Both the position numbers and the translations under genes were made by a program. Below the pieces are notes generated by a model. That model was not told where the DNA came from. It saw only the letters and a program-made list of their open reading frames with translations, and searched no databases. A stretch of 64,000 nt of DNA, taken from contig NC_052356.1 of assembly GCF_009727055.1 (NCBI RefSeq), positions 2,672,534-2,736,533 of the forward strand, in the 5' to 3' direction. The DNA is from Benincasa hispida. Lineage: Eukaryota; Streptophyta; Magnoliopsida; Cucurbitales; Cucurbitaceae. Position 1 is the stretch's first letter. Each line of letters starts with the position of its first letter. Shown piece after piece: positions 32,291-44,960 of the stretch.

Positions 32291-32925
32291 GGACCACAGA
32301 TGTCTGAATGTACAAATTCCAAGGATTCTCTTTAGCTCTATGACCTTTTGTAGTAAAAGGTCTTTTTGTCATTTTTCCTTCAAGGCACGATTCATATACT
32401 GGTAGATAGTTTTCTTCTAATTCGCTTAGAAGTCCACTCTTAACCAACCTTTCAATCCTATTTAGATTTATGTGACCTAATCTTAGATGCCAAAGATGGG
32501 CATTTTCCTTATGAGAAATCTTTTGTCTTTTATGTTGAGTTGTTGAAGTTTTGAATATTTTAATATCCAATGGCACTTTAGATGCTAATGGCCTTAACAC
32601 ATAAACTACTCTCAAAGTTTGCAGAATAAATATTAACACCATTCTTATAAATAAACATTTTATTTACATTAAAAGAAATAGTGTGATGTTGGTCTAACAA
32701 GGCTTTTATAGAAATTAGGCTATGTTTCAAATCTAGAACCACATAAACATTTTTTAATTTAAGAAAGGATTTCTGAAAGAGTAGTTTCACACCTTCCACT
32801 ACAACTACTGAGATTCCATGCCCTATTCCAACCCACATCGTCATCTCATCAGTCTTGACCTGTTGCCAGGAACTAATTCCCTAAAAAGAAGAACAAATAT
32901 GGTTAGTAGCCCATGAATCAATTAC
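32286..32925 (-). pseudogene. Antisense copia protease and gag-pre-integrase domain (element 5)
   Basis: Starts at about 32925 with VIDSWATNHIC, the protease active-site block in which the usual DSG reads DSW. Frame 32844-32578 continues with the GIGHGISVVVVEGVKL and KNVYVVLDLKHSLIS stretch. Frame 32642-32286 holds the HHCC zinc region LWHLRLGHINLNRIERLV... ESCLEGKMTKRPF, where the first Cys of CESC is Tyr. The segment abuts a partial LTR on its upstream side instead of gag. Confidence 0.92.
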
Positions 32926-33275
32926 CCCCACTCACTTATCTCCAAATGAATTATCAAAATCATATCATTTGTAACATTTTAGAACAGTTGTAACAATTAT
33001 AAAGTCAGTCGTATCCATAGTGTCACAAGGATAAGGTACCAACCTTATTCAATACTATAGACCATTCAGGTTATTACTTAAACATGATCCACTTGTATGT
33101 CACCACATACATGTTTAAGCTACGTTAAATAATCTAGGAACTTAGTTTATTGGATTTAGGTTAATTCAACATAAATGTCAAATAAAATAACACTTTATTT
33201 TATTAAATAAATAATTCATGTACAAGTAATTTATAAACTACGAAACCCACGAGATTTAGGGCATCAACCTCAATA
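32926..33275 (-). repeat. Partial copia LTR (U3 only), antisense
   Basis: On the minus strand it opens TATTGAGGTTGATGCCC after the purine tract AAATGGGAGAT and runs 350 bp to the AGTGAGTGGGGG block, then turns directly into protease coding sequence. The rest of the LTR, primer site, leader and gag are missing. Confidence 0.8.
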
Positions 33276-33290
33276 ATCTCCCATTTGTCC

Positions 33291-33550
33291 TAAAACTAGT
33301 GTGATGTATAAATACAAAGTAAAAACAAAGTACAATACTCAAAACAATAAACTAGGGCATATACTACACGTCCAGTAACATCTCCTACTTGTCCTAGACA
33401 AGATGATGCATGTCTCGTAGACCAAGACTTTCTAGATGACCCTCAAACACGTAGTTGTGATAGCCTTTGTAAATGGATCGACATGATTATGCTCCAATGC
33501 GATCTTCGTGATGATCACATCCTCTAGATGCACAATCTCCCATATGAGAT
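33291..33550 (-). pseudogene. Antisense copia RNase H C-terminal part
   Basis: Minus strand reads the LIWEIVHLEDVIITKIALEHNHVDPFTKAI block, then a frame change and the pre-polypurine spacer. The reading is cut at 33550 by solo LTR 7 and resumes at 35533. Confidence 0.88.
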
Positions 33551-35532
33551 TATTAGGGTAGATGGTTTAAATCTCATGGTCTTGTAGTTTGTAATTGTAT
33601 TTGTTCAAATAATTTATTTATCTAATAGAATAAGAGGTATTTCATTTGACATTTAGTTGCATTAACTAAAAAATCAATAAACTAAGATCCAAGGTTATCT
33701 GTTGTAACTTAAACATGTATGTGCTGACATACAGGCAAATCATATTTAAGGGATAACCTAAACGGTCTGTAGTAGATTGATAAGGCTGGATACCTAATCT
33801 TGGTGACACAATGAATATGACCTACTTTATAATTATTATAATTGTTGTAAAGTTCTACAAATGATCTGATCCTGATCATTCATGTGTAAACATGTGAATA
33901 AAGGTATTCTATACAAAGCGTTTGTATAAGATCGAACCACTGAATGAATAGTTTCTCTATTTAACACCGTTGCTAGAAGAAACCTACATTTTACCAAGAT
34001 GACCATAAGTGACTTGACCTGAATCCGGAGTGAGTTGTGAACTTCTGCCTATAAAGGCATTACTTTGATATGCATGGGTGAGAATGGTTAGTTTCGCCAA
34101 CTCAATAAATATGTCTACCATTTTGGGAATTTGTCTGTTTGGAGAGGTGGGAAGGCAGCTACACAATAAGAAATTTACTCTTCCCTAATGTTAGGATAAG
34201 TAGAGAAAATGCTCCCTTAAGGGCTGATTTTGGGGCTTGAACAATGTGGCACCACACCCCTCTCCTCACTCGATAGGGTTTCGGTTATAGTTGGACTATA
34301 ACTTATTGTTCATTAAAGGGATCAATGGTACTTAAGGAATTAGATGTAATTACAAGGGCAAAACGGTAATTTTGGCCTAGCTATAATTACAAGTAATATG
34401 TGAAGGGTCAACGCATTGTTGATTTGTTATATCTAATAGACACAGAAATATATCTATAGAGCGAAGAGTTCAGTTGTCAATCTTTAGTGGAGTGATCGAT
34501 AGTTAATGGAAGTTGATTAAATAATTAAAGAGTTTAATTATAATCAAGTACCATTAAATCTTCAATCTATAGGTCCATAAGGTCCCCTTGTTAACTCAAT
34601 TGAGTTTAATAAGAATCCAATTAATTTTGGATTAATTTGAATTACTCAAATTAATTGAATGGAATTAATTATATAAGATATAATTAACATAATATATGTG
34701 ATACATTATAATATAAAGTTTTGTTTGAGAGAAATAAATATTTGAATATGATACAAACATTAATTATATGAATAAGATTCATATAAATACTATAGGTTAA
34801 GGTTAATATGAATATGATTCATATTAATTACTATAGGCTAAATGAGAGAATAATAAACTATAGATTATATATTATAAGGGATATAACTTATACTATTATT
34901 ATATTAAAGTTGATTTAATATAATTATATTAAGGTTAGTTAGTTATACATTAAATTTGGATTTTTTGAATTCAAATTAAAAAATTAAAAAAAAAAAAAAA
35001 AGAAAGAAAGAAAAAGGATAACTCCCCTTCTCTCCCCTTTTATCTCTAAAAAAACAACGTGTAAGACACAGGGAGATCTTCTTCTTCAGACTTCTTGCGT
35101 TTTTTCGTAAGAACATCTTTTCCATTGGGTCTCTCTATGATTTTCTCTCAAGAAAACTAAAAGTCCTCCCTTCTCCCAAAATTAACCTATATTAAGGTCC
35201 ACAACTCTCACTCGATTCTCAACCTTGAGAATATCAATGACTCATTTGTCGTGGTGTTCGGCATTTGGGATTTCATTTGTGTGTTCGTGAATTCGAAGGA
35301 AATTGTTGAATTGTTTGTGATCGAAGAGGAACCGTGAAGAATTTGGTCTTCAAGGGTAAGTCCTCTTAAGCCCTTCTTCCTCTCTATTTCTTTTGTGGAT
35401 AGCATACTGTATAATTTAGTATTAGATGTTTATCCTATAAAATTCATGTTTTCTCTGTATTTTCTATTTGGTTTCAAATTGAAATTAAAATCCTATCACA
35501 TTCATGCTTTCGCTTGGGATTCAATCCTTTCA
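33551..35532 (+). repeat. Solo copia LTR 7 with 5-bp target duplication GAGAT
   Basis: Begins TATTAGGGTAGATGG (TG opening mutated), follows the LTR 4/5 pattern (CTTAAACATGTATGTG, TTGTATAAGATCGAACCAC, ATATATCTATAG blocks) and ends ...TCAATCCTTTCA, 1982 bp. No primer site or internal sequence follows. GAGAT stands at 33546-33550 and 35533-35537. Antisense RNase H continues on both sides, which proves insertion. Contains an A/GAAA-rich run at about 34987-35018. Confidence 0.9.
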
Positions 35533-35690
35533 GAGATAGTATTTGTGCTCAATGCGCTTCCCTTTCTTATGGTTTTTAAACTCTCTGGAATTAGTCACAA
35601 CACTACTATTATCACAATAAAGATGATGTTCTTTGACATGTCAGGAACAACTTCTAGATCTGTAAAAAAATTTACTAAACTAAGACAAAC
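35533..35690 (-). pseudogene. Antisense copia RNase H, upstream part
   Basis: Minus strand: the FTDLEVVPDM block near 35670-35640, a damaged LYCDNSGV region (about 35620-35600) and the IEHKYYL stretch up against LTR 7. It continues into 33550 once one GAGAT copy is removed. Upstream pol is absent; sequence changes to a gypsy LTR scrap at about 35690. Confidence 0.82.
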
Positions 35691-35902
35691 CTTAGCTTTG
35701 ACTTGGGCTTTTAACTTGGTCCACCTTCCTAAGCCCAAATGAGCCCACTTACAACACCTAACAAGACGAAACAAGTTGAATTAATACAAGTTCCTTTAAT
35801 TAGTCCGCATTAATCAATAGGTCCAAACTCAACTGGCATACAACAAAATTAATCAAGAATATTTTTCCAAAAAAAATCTTGAGAAAAACTCGAGATGTTA
35901 CA
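35691..35902 (-). repeat. Fragment of a gypsy-type LTR start, antisense
   Basis: On the minus strand it opens TGTAACATCTCGAGTTTTTC, a common start of plant gypsy LTRs (TGTAACACCCCGA...). Only about 210 bp are present. Confidence 0.4.
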
Positions 35903-35929
35903 AAGTAAGTTGTCGTTCACGTATGAATT

Positions 35930-36270
35930 GAATGCATGTTTAGTCAACTGAAATCAATGATAAAAAAAATACATAGGATTCATTCTCACTCTCGAAACTC
36001 GATAATCCGATCTTAGGTTACATTTACCTATTTCTTTTACATTCTTACTTTTATTTTGTCGCATATATCACTATCCACACCAACCTCTCCCCCCTTATTT
36101 ACCGTGATTAGGAAATTAGCTTAACGAAAATCTCATACTAGCGCTTCTTTGTGGATCGACTCGAACTTGCCACTGTTGCTACGCCATCATAGTATTAGTA
36201 TAGAATTTTTTATTATAAATTTTATTCGATTGGTACAAGTTTGCAGGCGAGGATAAATCGTTACTACCTT
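35930..36270 (+). repeat. Probable end fragment of a gypsy LTR
   Basis: The stretch CTTCTTTGTGGATCGACTCG (about 36145) plus CTTGCCACTGTTGCTAC resembles the end region of plant gypsy LTRs ('tgtggattcgacccggacttgcc' type). Edges are not defined and no primer site is seen. Confidence 0.35.
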
Positions 36271-36284
36271 GGAACTTTGAATTT

Positions 36285-36982
36285 ACCTAGAAAATGATAG
36301 TAACCAAATCATTATTTTCCATAATGTTGACATTATTCTTGGAACTTTGTCCCTTCTTGTGCTTGCACATTGCAGTGGTATGAAGATTCTTACCATGAAC
36401 CCAAAAATTTCCTCAAATGTGCTAGCTAGCATCATTCCTTGACCCATGATTCAAAATTTTCTTGAAATTTTTTTATTGAGTTTATGTTGTGAAGCTTCAA
36501 CAATATGAGTTTTGACTTTGACTTCTAGTGGAGTTTTATCTCCTTCTTTATTATTCTGTTCTATACGAAATTTCACCCCTAAGTTTTCTATGGATAAATC
36601 ATTTTTCTTATGTTTAAATAGCATTTGAAGTCCTTTTAGGAAGGAGGTTACTTATTAATCACAACATCAACTTGAAATGACTCACGATGTCTGATCCTTC
36701 ACTTTACAAATCACTGATGATGAATTAAAATTCTCCCATCTGAATGACTACCAACATGATATCAATCATCTTGTAGTCTAAGAATTTTCCCACAAGGAAT
36801 TCTTAGAAACAATATATTCTAATGTGAATAAGATTCAATGTGGTGTGATAGAATATCATCTTTCATTTCCATCTCTTGAAGTTGTCTCCTTTGAACTTCT
36901 CTAGTTTTCCAACATGGGATTTGACAATGGGCAATCCCGTCATGACTAAAGTAGAAACATTGGTGGATGAGTTTGCAACCAT
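36285..36982 (-). pseudogene. Antisense copia gag of a different family
   Basis: Minus strand from an ATG at 36982: MVANSSTNVSTL, then a FKGDNFKRWK block followed after a stop by MIFYHTTLNL, matching the gag start shared by many plant copia elements (KFxGxNFKRWQxKMLFYLTTLNL in relatives). Further on, with frame changes, come LRIEQNNKEGDKT, KVKTHIVEAS and a zinc-knuckle area with the HKKGQSSKNNVN stretch, in which the knuckle cysteines are largely lost (reads FWVHGKNLHTTAMCKHKKG). No LTR or pol is attached. Confidence 0.72.
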
Positions 36983-37010
36983 CAGTTCTAATAATTGTCT
37001 TCAGATTTTA

Positions 37011-37507
37011 GGAAAAATGGTATATAAAAACTAAATATACTAGCAAATTGATTACGCCTTAATTAGATACAGTACATACACTGTATATGATAATAATGTT
37101 CAAATTCAAAAGTAAGCCAAATAGTATAATAAGGCTTATAAATTGAAATAACTAAGACCCTGAAGATATGTTGGAGACGTCAACAGAAAGGTGAGGCATG
37201 CTTTTGGAGCACTATCTTGAAGACTACTATTTGCTTTGCAGGGGCTACAAGCAGGCTATATCAATCGTCTCAGTAGGATACAATGACTAACTTTTGTAGA
37301 ACTACAATCTTGAGCTACTGGATCTTCTACACGTGCATTACACGAGATTTTTCTTTTTAAATTTTAATTTTAATAATGATAATAATATATATTTTTTAAA
37401 AAATTATATAATTATTAAAATATAAAATTAAATGTAGATTATTATCAATAATAAAAGTTATAATAAGAGATTACCTACAAATATATAAAAAAATTATCTT
37501 TAGTTTA

Positions 37508-37538
<31 letters not shown>

Positions 37539-40500
37539 GATTTTGGACATAATTGTTATGCTGTGAACCTAATATATAAAAGTCAAATTAATGATTAATA
37601 ATTAATAATTAATATATTAATTATTAGTATTATTAAATATTTTATTATTTGTTTTTATACATGTAGATATTATTTTTTTTTCTTCTTTTTGTCAAAAAAT
37701 ATATATATATGATCTATATTACATTAAAAAAACTCAATTAAAACAACATTGAAAACACTATTTACCTTTGTAACGTAAAAAAAAAATATTTAATCAACCT
37801 TTTCAAAGTTTAATTTTAAATATTAAAGTTAACAAGTAAAAAAGAAACAAATAATCCTATTAGATTCATAAGATATAAAAAACAAAAAAAAAAAAGTAAT
37901 CAAAACTGTATCAGAAAAGGTATAATTACCACTAATAATAATGTTAACATAAAACAAAATTTAAAACATATGGAGAAAAATAACTAATACATGCATTTAC
38001 AATCTCTCTCTAAATGATGTGGTTATCTTTCGTTGATATTTATTGATCAGATCACTTAGATTGAATGTTATCCAGTTGCACACAACACAATTTTACAATT
38101 CTTATATGTTTTAGTCACTAAGTACATGCAAGACATTTGTGTTGTGACAATATTTGATTATAAATTTATGAAGAGAAAACTATGGATCAAGAAAAGCAAA
38201 CCTAAAATGAGAATGTTGTTGTATAATAATAATATAAGAAAGTTGGTAGCTTTCTAAACAATGTAATGATCCAAAAATATAAGAGATTGTAACTTTTATA
38301 TGAAAAAGTCAATTAACAATCATATCACAACAATAAAATTTAAAACTTTTTAAATGTTAAATTGAAAATTTGTAACATACATAAACCTTAAAAATAAAAA
38401 CAAACAATCATTGTTATAAAATAACTTGAAAAATCAATAGAAAAAGTTGATATCTAATTGAGATTTGGTTGAAGCATCTTTTTTCTTTCTTTTTGGTACT
38501 TGAACACTACTTTGCATTTATACAAGCTATTTAAAATTTTTACCAAGTAATTTTTAGTAGAAAATGTATAAGGATTAGCTCTTTATATAATAGACCAAAT
38601 AATTAAGATATGAGTCGATAGGTTGTTACACTAATGAATTTCATTAGTAAATATAATGAAATATAAAGTCATTAACTTCATAATTAATTTGCATCAATTA
38701 ATGCCAAACTCTTAATATTCTACCTTTTCATATTCCAAATTTCAAAGATTCTTATACTAATTATTTTCCTAATTCATATGTTAAATATGCAGCAAAATAT
38801 TATATTTAATTGAAAATTTTGATAATATATAATCTACCTTTTTGTTTTAATGTAAAAAAAATTTAAAGTTTAAAATAAGATTTGGGTATTTATAAACGTT
38901 AATTAAGAAGATCAAAAGCGTGAGAAATATCAAATATATAAGTTATTTCATGAGTATGTGAGGTTTAATGTATTGAGTAGGGTTTAGAGACTGGTGGATT
39001 AGTGTATGATTAATGACCTGCAGTTCACAAACATATGAAATCTAACTTTTTACTTACGTCAAACCACACTTTTATAGTATTAGGGATGACTGTTTCTACT
39101 GTATACCTAACACGATAGGCATCGCGATTTATAGGGTGAGATATATTTCATAAAAAACGCAACCTTTATAACGTATTGTGTGAGGGATGACCATCTCTAT
39201 CTTAACCCTAACGCGATGATTCATTTTTATCACAATTTGTTACGATTTTTCATGAATATACGGTGAGGAACATGCAATATGTATCGCAATAAATGACCAT
39301 CACGACCGGATTAGGGCTACGATAGATATGACCATTCTTAACGCAATAAATCATAAATGAGGTATTGTTGTATTACATCATCAAAAGGTTATATTTCATA
39401 CATTTGTTAGGGACAGGTCATCAATCATAAAGATCTTCATAAAAAGATGACTCGTACAAAAATTAATGACCATTTTAAATTATATGAAGTATCATTAATT
39501 TTTATAATATAAGTAGAAAGAAAAATTGTTCATATTCTACAATTTTGTTTGTTTCTTTACTTATCAATTCATAAATGTTTTCGAGCACTTAAAAATGTTC
39601 TGGATATTTTTATTATTATTAACATAAGTGTTTAAAGAGTTTTGCTTTTTAATTGGTATTCTTCTAGTGAAAAATTAAGATAGTTCATCATTATTGTTAT
39701 GTAACTTCTTTAAACAATAAATATTATCCTAATAAATTGAAAGATAAAATTATTCATATTCTACCATTTTACTTGTTTTTTGTTTATTATTTTATTGACC
39801 AATGATTATAATTGCATCTAAGAACATAAAAACTTCTTGAATCATTTTTTATTACTGGGTGTGTGGAGGGTTTTTTAAAATTTAATTAGCATTCTTTAAA
39901 TAAAAGAATTAGGATATGTCATCTTTATTGTTATGTATATTATACATAAAGATGGTATCAAAAGTTTTTTTTTAATGATTGTTTCCTTCACTCCATTTAT
40001 TAAATAATATTTATTATTCACTTACACATAAGGATGGTGTTACTACATGAAAAAAAGTAGTGAGCTTTTAATAGAGGACACATAATAAACAACACAAGAA
40101 TCACATAGCCAAATAGTATATGGTTTATTTTATATGATTTTTGTTTGTGTTTTAAAATTTTGCCCTTTAGGAAAACAAATGGGTGCAAGGTAAAAGAAGC
40201 ATAATCATTTTTTTTATTCAATTATTGAAATTTGACAAATATTCAGATGAAAATAATATGAACAAATAATATGTCCTCATTCTTTCTTGAAAGAAAATAC
40301 CTCTTCATGAATGAAAATTAAATTTAACACTTGAAGTGTACCTCCATGGTTTGCTTATACCTCTCCTGTTTGTTTATGATTTAATATGAAAATGAACCTC
40401 CATGATTCTTTTTCTTCTTATCTAGAGTGGTTTGATTCTTTTTCTTCTTATCTATTGTGTATGTGTGAAGAAACTAGGTGGTATCTGGTATTCGTTTAAG

Positions 40501-40860
40501 GATCATCGTTTACTCAAGACCCAAAAAGTTACCAATTCAGTCGGCCTTTCCGCCCGTTTTCCGCATCTCAAGCCCAACACAATTTAAATAACCCAATTGG
40601 CTCCACAATGCTAGGAGCTCTCTAACCACGCAGTATCAATATTAAGTTTCCAAAACTCACCCTCTGGTGACTTCTAAGGACTATTAGACAAACATGGAGA
40701 CAAGAAGCTCCTAACAAAAAACTTAAATCGATAGCTTTTAAAAAGAGCTATAATTCCAAGTTTAATTTAGGCTTGTTAATGGATTTTACATGTTAATTAT
40801 CCTATTTTGAAGGTATTGAGCACCGAAGAGGTAGAACCAGGAATTTGGAGTTGAATGAGG
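37011..40860. other. Long AT-rich region without a recognisable gene
   Basis: About 3.9 kb, mostly A/T homopolymer-rich. It holds an (AT)12 microsatellite (37515-37538) and a short tandem duplication of a GATTCTTTTTCTTCTTATCT unit at about 40403-40464. Between 39040 and 39400 the words GGATGACCAT, ACGCGAT and ATCGCAAT recur and could be the decayed end of a DNA transposon. The only open frame of note (40221-40018 minus) is featureless. Confidence 0.5.
37515..37538. repeat. (AT)12 microsatellite
   Basis: Uninterrupted AT dinucleotides. Confidence 0.95.
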
Positions 40861-40869
40861 TTAATTTGA

Positions 40870-42125
40870 AGCAATTCAGAGGTAGTTTGACCATCTAGGC
40901 TTCAAACAAGGAGAAATGGCCAAAATACCCCTGACTGGAACATTGCAATCCTCACTCAACACTTCGTGCAATGCTAGAAGCCAGTATCCATGGATCCAAG
41001 GCAACATTGCAATGCTGTGAAGATAAACGGAGTGCCACTAGCGTCTTGTCGCAACGCAACGTCGCACCAGAGTTGCAACTCTACCTCAACGCTTGATGGC
41101 TGGATCGACAAGAACGTTGCAATGCTAGCATTATAACACTGCGACTGTAATATAAACATGTTCTTTCCAAATTAGGTAAAAAGAGAAGAGGAGAGTTAAG
41201 CTACCTTAGAGATCATGTTGCTCGGTTTTAGCCATTCCAGACCCAAACTCATGAGATTTCCTTTCATTTTGATTTGTAAATTGTAAATCTTGGCATCGTG
41301 AGTCAGATTTGATGAATGATTAAAGGCCACAACATCGGTTTTTAAGGTTTCTAGGGATTTTCTTGAATTTTATGATATTTTTTATGGAATTTTTATTGGA
41401 TCTTTCTATTTCTTTATGATTTCAATTCTTTGATTCAATTTCTAGCACAAGCATATAGAATTGATGAATTGACTACTCAAATTTCTTGTATATTTGTCTT
41501 TGTTATGTGTGTTTTTTATGTCCATAATTGCATTGAAAGCTTGCTCATTTCAGTAGCAATAGGTTTTAATTTGAATTATGGCAAGATTTCTAGGTTATCT
41601 AGGATCACCTAATTGATAACAAACTTAAAGATTGGGAATGCATTATGATAGAATTGGTCATTCTTGCTTAATGTCTTAATCAATCCAAGAACGTAATGCA
41701 ATTAGCTAAATAAATTGCCTTTGTAATGAGCTTAGTTAATTTAGGGATTAACGGCATGTTGATTCTCATTAGAGAGTTTGTATAGGCTATCCCTACATTC
41801 GGTTAGGCTTAAGAAATACTTAATTTAAGATTCGCTTCATCATTAATCCATTATTAGAATCATAGAAAATCCTACGATCTCTAAATCGACGTAGGTAATC
41901 TTGTGCTTGAACTCTCTTTCTCAATCTATCTTACTTTTCCACATTTTAATTTCCGCATTTAATATTCCTATCAATCAAACCAAAACCCCCATTTTTACGG
42001 CTTTCCACAGTCAAATTTAGCTTAAGAAAGATGCAATTCTTGGCCTCTGTATGGTTCGATTCCGTATTTGCCACTTGTATTACCTAGTAGTGTAAGTAGT
42101 GGTTTGATGATTTATAAATAATTTT
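40870..42125 (+). repeat. Probable degenerate gypsy LTR
   Basis: Sequence runs from a GTTGCAA/GCAATGCT-rich part (40940-41150) through the CTTGCTTAATGTCTTAATC and GGCATGTTGATTCTCATTAGAG parts to CTCTGTATGGTTCGATTCCG (about 42047), which resembles the end of plant gypsy LTRs where a 'ggttcgatcccg' block is followed by ACTTG and short T-rich DNA. Neither TG/CA edge nor target duplication can be shown. Confidence 0.4.
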
Positions 42126-42129
42126 TTTA

Positions 42130-42825
42130 GTTTAGAGGTCGTGGACAACGACTATTCTCTATGTCTATCACAGATCTGCTAACCTCGAACACCATAGCAA
42201 AATTTTCAACCCCTCGCATGAATGATTCGGCATCTGAGGGGGCATTATTGAATCTGATGGCGTTGCGATTACTCCAAATACCATTCATCAGCATGATAAT
42301 TTTACCAAATCCTCTTTACTGTTCACTTTATGCAAGCAGTCCTAGTAGTACCCTAACCATAGCAAAGAAATTCACATTAGAGAGGCAGATTTCCAAATAT
42401 TCTTTGATAAATTACACACCCACGGCAGATGGCAAGTTGTCTCCAAATGAGTCCTGCAAAAAGAACAACCCAAATCAGTAGAAATTCCTTTTTTCAACAA
42501 ATTGGTAGCAGTAGGAATGATATCGTGAATTATCCTCCACCTAATAATTTTGAACTTAGGCAAAGCATCTATCCCCCATAGCGAGCTCCACAACCCCTTG
42601 GAATCAAATTCCTTGGAGGCACTCTCTTGATAGAGAATTTTCCTTTACAATCAGCCCTCCATGTTAGCTCATCATCCAAATGACTACCATTCCAAGGGAT
42701 CTTCAAGGTATCACAACATCATGGTGAACAAACACTTCAAAAACTAACCCCTCATTCCAAAAAAAAAAATTAGGGGCAATAAAATCCAATATTTTTTTGT
42801 TTAAATGAATCACTTACTTTAGAAA
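42130..42825 (-). pseudogene. LINE remnant: zf-RVT domain and start of RNase H
   Basis: The frame 42593-42372 reads MWSSLWGIDALPKFKIIRWRIIHDIIPT then a Cys-x2-Cys, ETTCH and Cys pattern: the zinc-binding domain that follows reverse transcriptase in plant L1-type LINEs (W-LW-PPKIK-FLWR-D-LPT type). Upstream to 42825 the frame-broken sequence matches the VSDLI ... WNEELV and DELTW---GKFSIK region that precedes it. Downstream (42371-42130) the GIWSNRNAIRF-like piece begins the terminal RNase H. Stops and shifts throughout. The missing upstream part is at 47495-48262. Confidence 0.85.
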
Positions 42826-43689
42826 AAAAAAAAAGGTCTTTGATAGCTTCGAAAAAACGCTATAATAGGTCTATCATAGCATTTTATGCAAAGTGGTGAC
42901 AACCCATGTTATTAAAAGTATTGAGCTTTTCATAGTCTTTTTTGAACGCTATAGAAAAATCCAACTTTTTGTAGCGTTTTGTGCTATAAAATGTCTCATT
43001 CTATAGCAACTGCTAAATGCTATGAAATTTTTTATTTTTTATAACGTTTTGTAAATGCTATAAATACAAACTTCATATTACACATTTGGTCTTTGTAACA
43101 CGTAAGATAGCATTTTTTGAAAACCAAAATTACTTTTATAGCAAAAATATGTGACCGCCATTTGTCTATCATAGCATTTATTTATAATTATAGTTATTTA
43201 TTTAATTAAAGCTATAATAAGCCTTATTGTCAAAGCATATTGTATTCATAGCATTTATCAGCTTCTTTTTGTTTTAATGAACTCTATTGTTGCGTATTTT
43301 ATAACTTTTTGAATATGTTCATAATCCTATCATTGTGTTTCATACATTTCTACACATTAGAGGTCAAATAAATTTATATTTATATAATCTCCAAAATAAA
43401 TATTATCAAAATAAGCATTCAATACAAGATTCATATATCCCAACAAAAAAGAGATATAGTAATGAGTACTAGAAACTTGGAGATAAAACAGAACATAAAT
43501 TTATAAATTACAAAATATGTTAATATCAATTTTCAAAATAACTCCAACTTAGTTGTGTTTGTAATTGACTACCAAAATATTTGGAGATGCATGCACTCAT
43601 AGTCTTTCATCAACATACAAAAAAAATGTTAAGTAATAAAAAATTTAAGTAAAGTTATTAAAATAAAGAAATAAAGAAATAAAATAATC

Positions 43690-43870
43690 AATAGATACAC
43701 GTACTAATTAAAACTTTGTTAGATGGTCATGCAACTGTATTGCTGACTACATCTTCTACATATGTCATTTTTTAATTTGGCCTCTATAAAAATGCATCAT
43801 GTTTTATTGGCAAGTCTACCTAAACTCTCACTACTTGTGGACCAAGAGGAACATGATGAACAAGATTTTT
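43690..43870 (-). pseudogene. En/Spm-like transposase C-terminal domain fragment
   Basis: Minus strand reads HHVPLGPQVVRV, a stop, VDLPIKHDAF, then TYVEDVVSNTVA, a stop and PSNKVL. The VPLGPNxVRVxVD and IGTxVAWP blocks are characteristic of the plant transposase family associated with CACTA elements. Two stops in 60 codons show it is dead. Confidence 0.6.
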
Positions 43871-44179
43871 TTGGGTCATTCGAAGACCATCGAATTTTAA
43901 CAACTACCTTTCACGTGTCACACTAATCTAGCAACTTGCACTTGCAAAGAGCATTATTATTATTAATACTCTATCAACAAGGCGAAATAAAAAACAATGT
44001 ATAACATAATGAGAAACTTGTAAAAAGTTTGTTAATCTAAAAGTAGGTCATAAATAACAATATAAGAAACAAATAGTAAACATTTTACCGAAGGTGAAGA
44101 TACCATCGGGTCAAGGATATGTTCTTATTAAATAATAAGAAAACATTAATATAAATCAACATTGATTCTATTAGTTAGT

Positions 44180-44475
44180 ATCATACTTGAACTTTGAGTA
44201 TGTGAGATATCAAAGATCTCATTTCAGTCATCTTTCCCTCTATCTTCTTACACTTTTCTTCAACTTGGATATAACTCTCTCTTTGAGACAATGCAAACAA
44301 TTTTGACATGGTCACCCAAGTCCGAGTCCTCTGATATGACCACAATTAGGACTAAGAACTTTGCTTATTGCATCATCTTCTATATTAGTTGAGGAAGTGT
44401 TTGTTCCTTTGTTATTAATTTTTTCAATATGTTCCTAGCATTCCATCAAGTAGCAAAATAAAAGTGGTCAAGGAA
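44180..44475 (-). pseudogene. CACTA transposase coiled-coil region fragment
   Basis: Minus strand reads ISKVLSPNCGHIRGLG (relatives have VLGxxxxGxVRGLG), then in a shifted frame MSKLFALSQRESYIQVEEKC and KKIEGKMTEMRSLISHILKV, a heptad-like acidic/basic helix. Order and spacing to the 43690-43870 domain agree with one minus-strand gene. Confidence 0.55.
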
Positions 44476-44519
44476 GAAAGAGCAAAAGTTAAAAACAAGA
44501 AAGTAAACTTTCACAAGTG

Positions 44520-44960
44520 TTAAAAAATCTAACAATAACTGTAACCACAAGGAAACAAGTAGCTTCAAGTGATATCCCCGCCGCCTCCCCCCAAAACAAC
44601 CTTAATATAGTCACAACCTTCCATAAATTAAACTTTCACATAGTAAGTTTAGGAGTCCACAAGACATTAAAATGATACATTTCAAACTTTCACATACTCC
44701 TAGCTAGCTTAGGAGTCCGGAAGACATTCAAAGATTCATTTACAAGGGGAAAAAAACAACAAAAATCTAACAATAACTATAACCACAAGGAAACAAGTAG
44801 CTTTCGACTTTAATACAGTCACAACCTTCCATAAATCACCAGAGATTACTAACTACGCTTAAGAGTTCATAAGACATTCAAAAATACATTTTAAACTTTC
44901 GCATACTACTAGCTAGTTTACGAGTCCACAAGACATTCAAAGATATATTTGAAAGCAATA
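44520..44960. repeat. Tandem duplication, about 238-bp unit
   Basis: ATCTAACAATAACT...CCACAAGGAAACAAGTAGCTT starts near 44527 and again near 44765, and each copy continues into AGTCACAACCTTCCATAAAT and an AAGACATT/TTTCAAACTTTC segment. Within each unit the AAGACATTCAAA segment recurs at about 80-bp spacing. Confidence 0.7.

Noticed and set aside
37011..40860. Hidden gene in the AT-rich stretch
   Set aside because: No frame over about 67 codons, no splice-consistent conserved protein blocks, and no RNA gene motif was seen.
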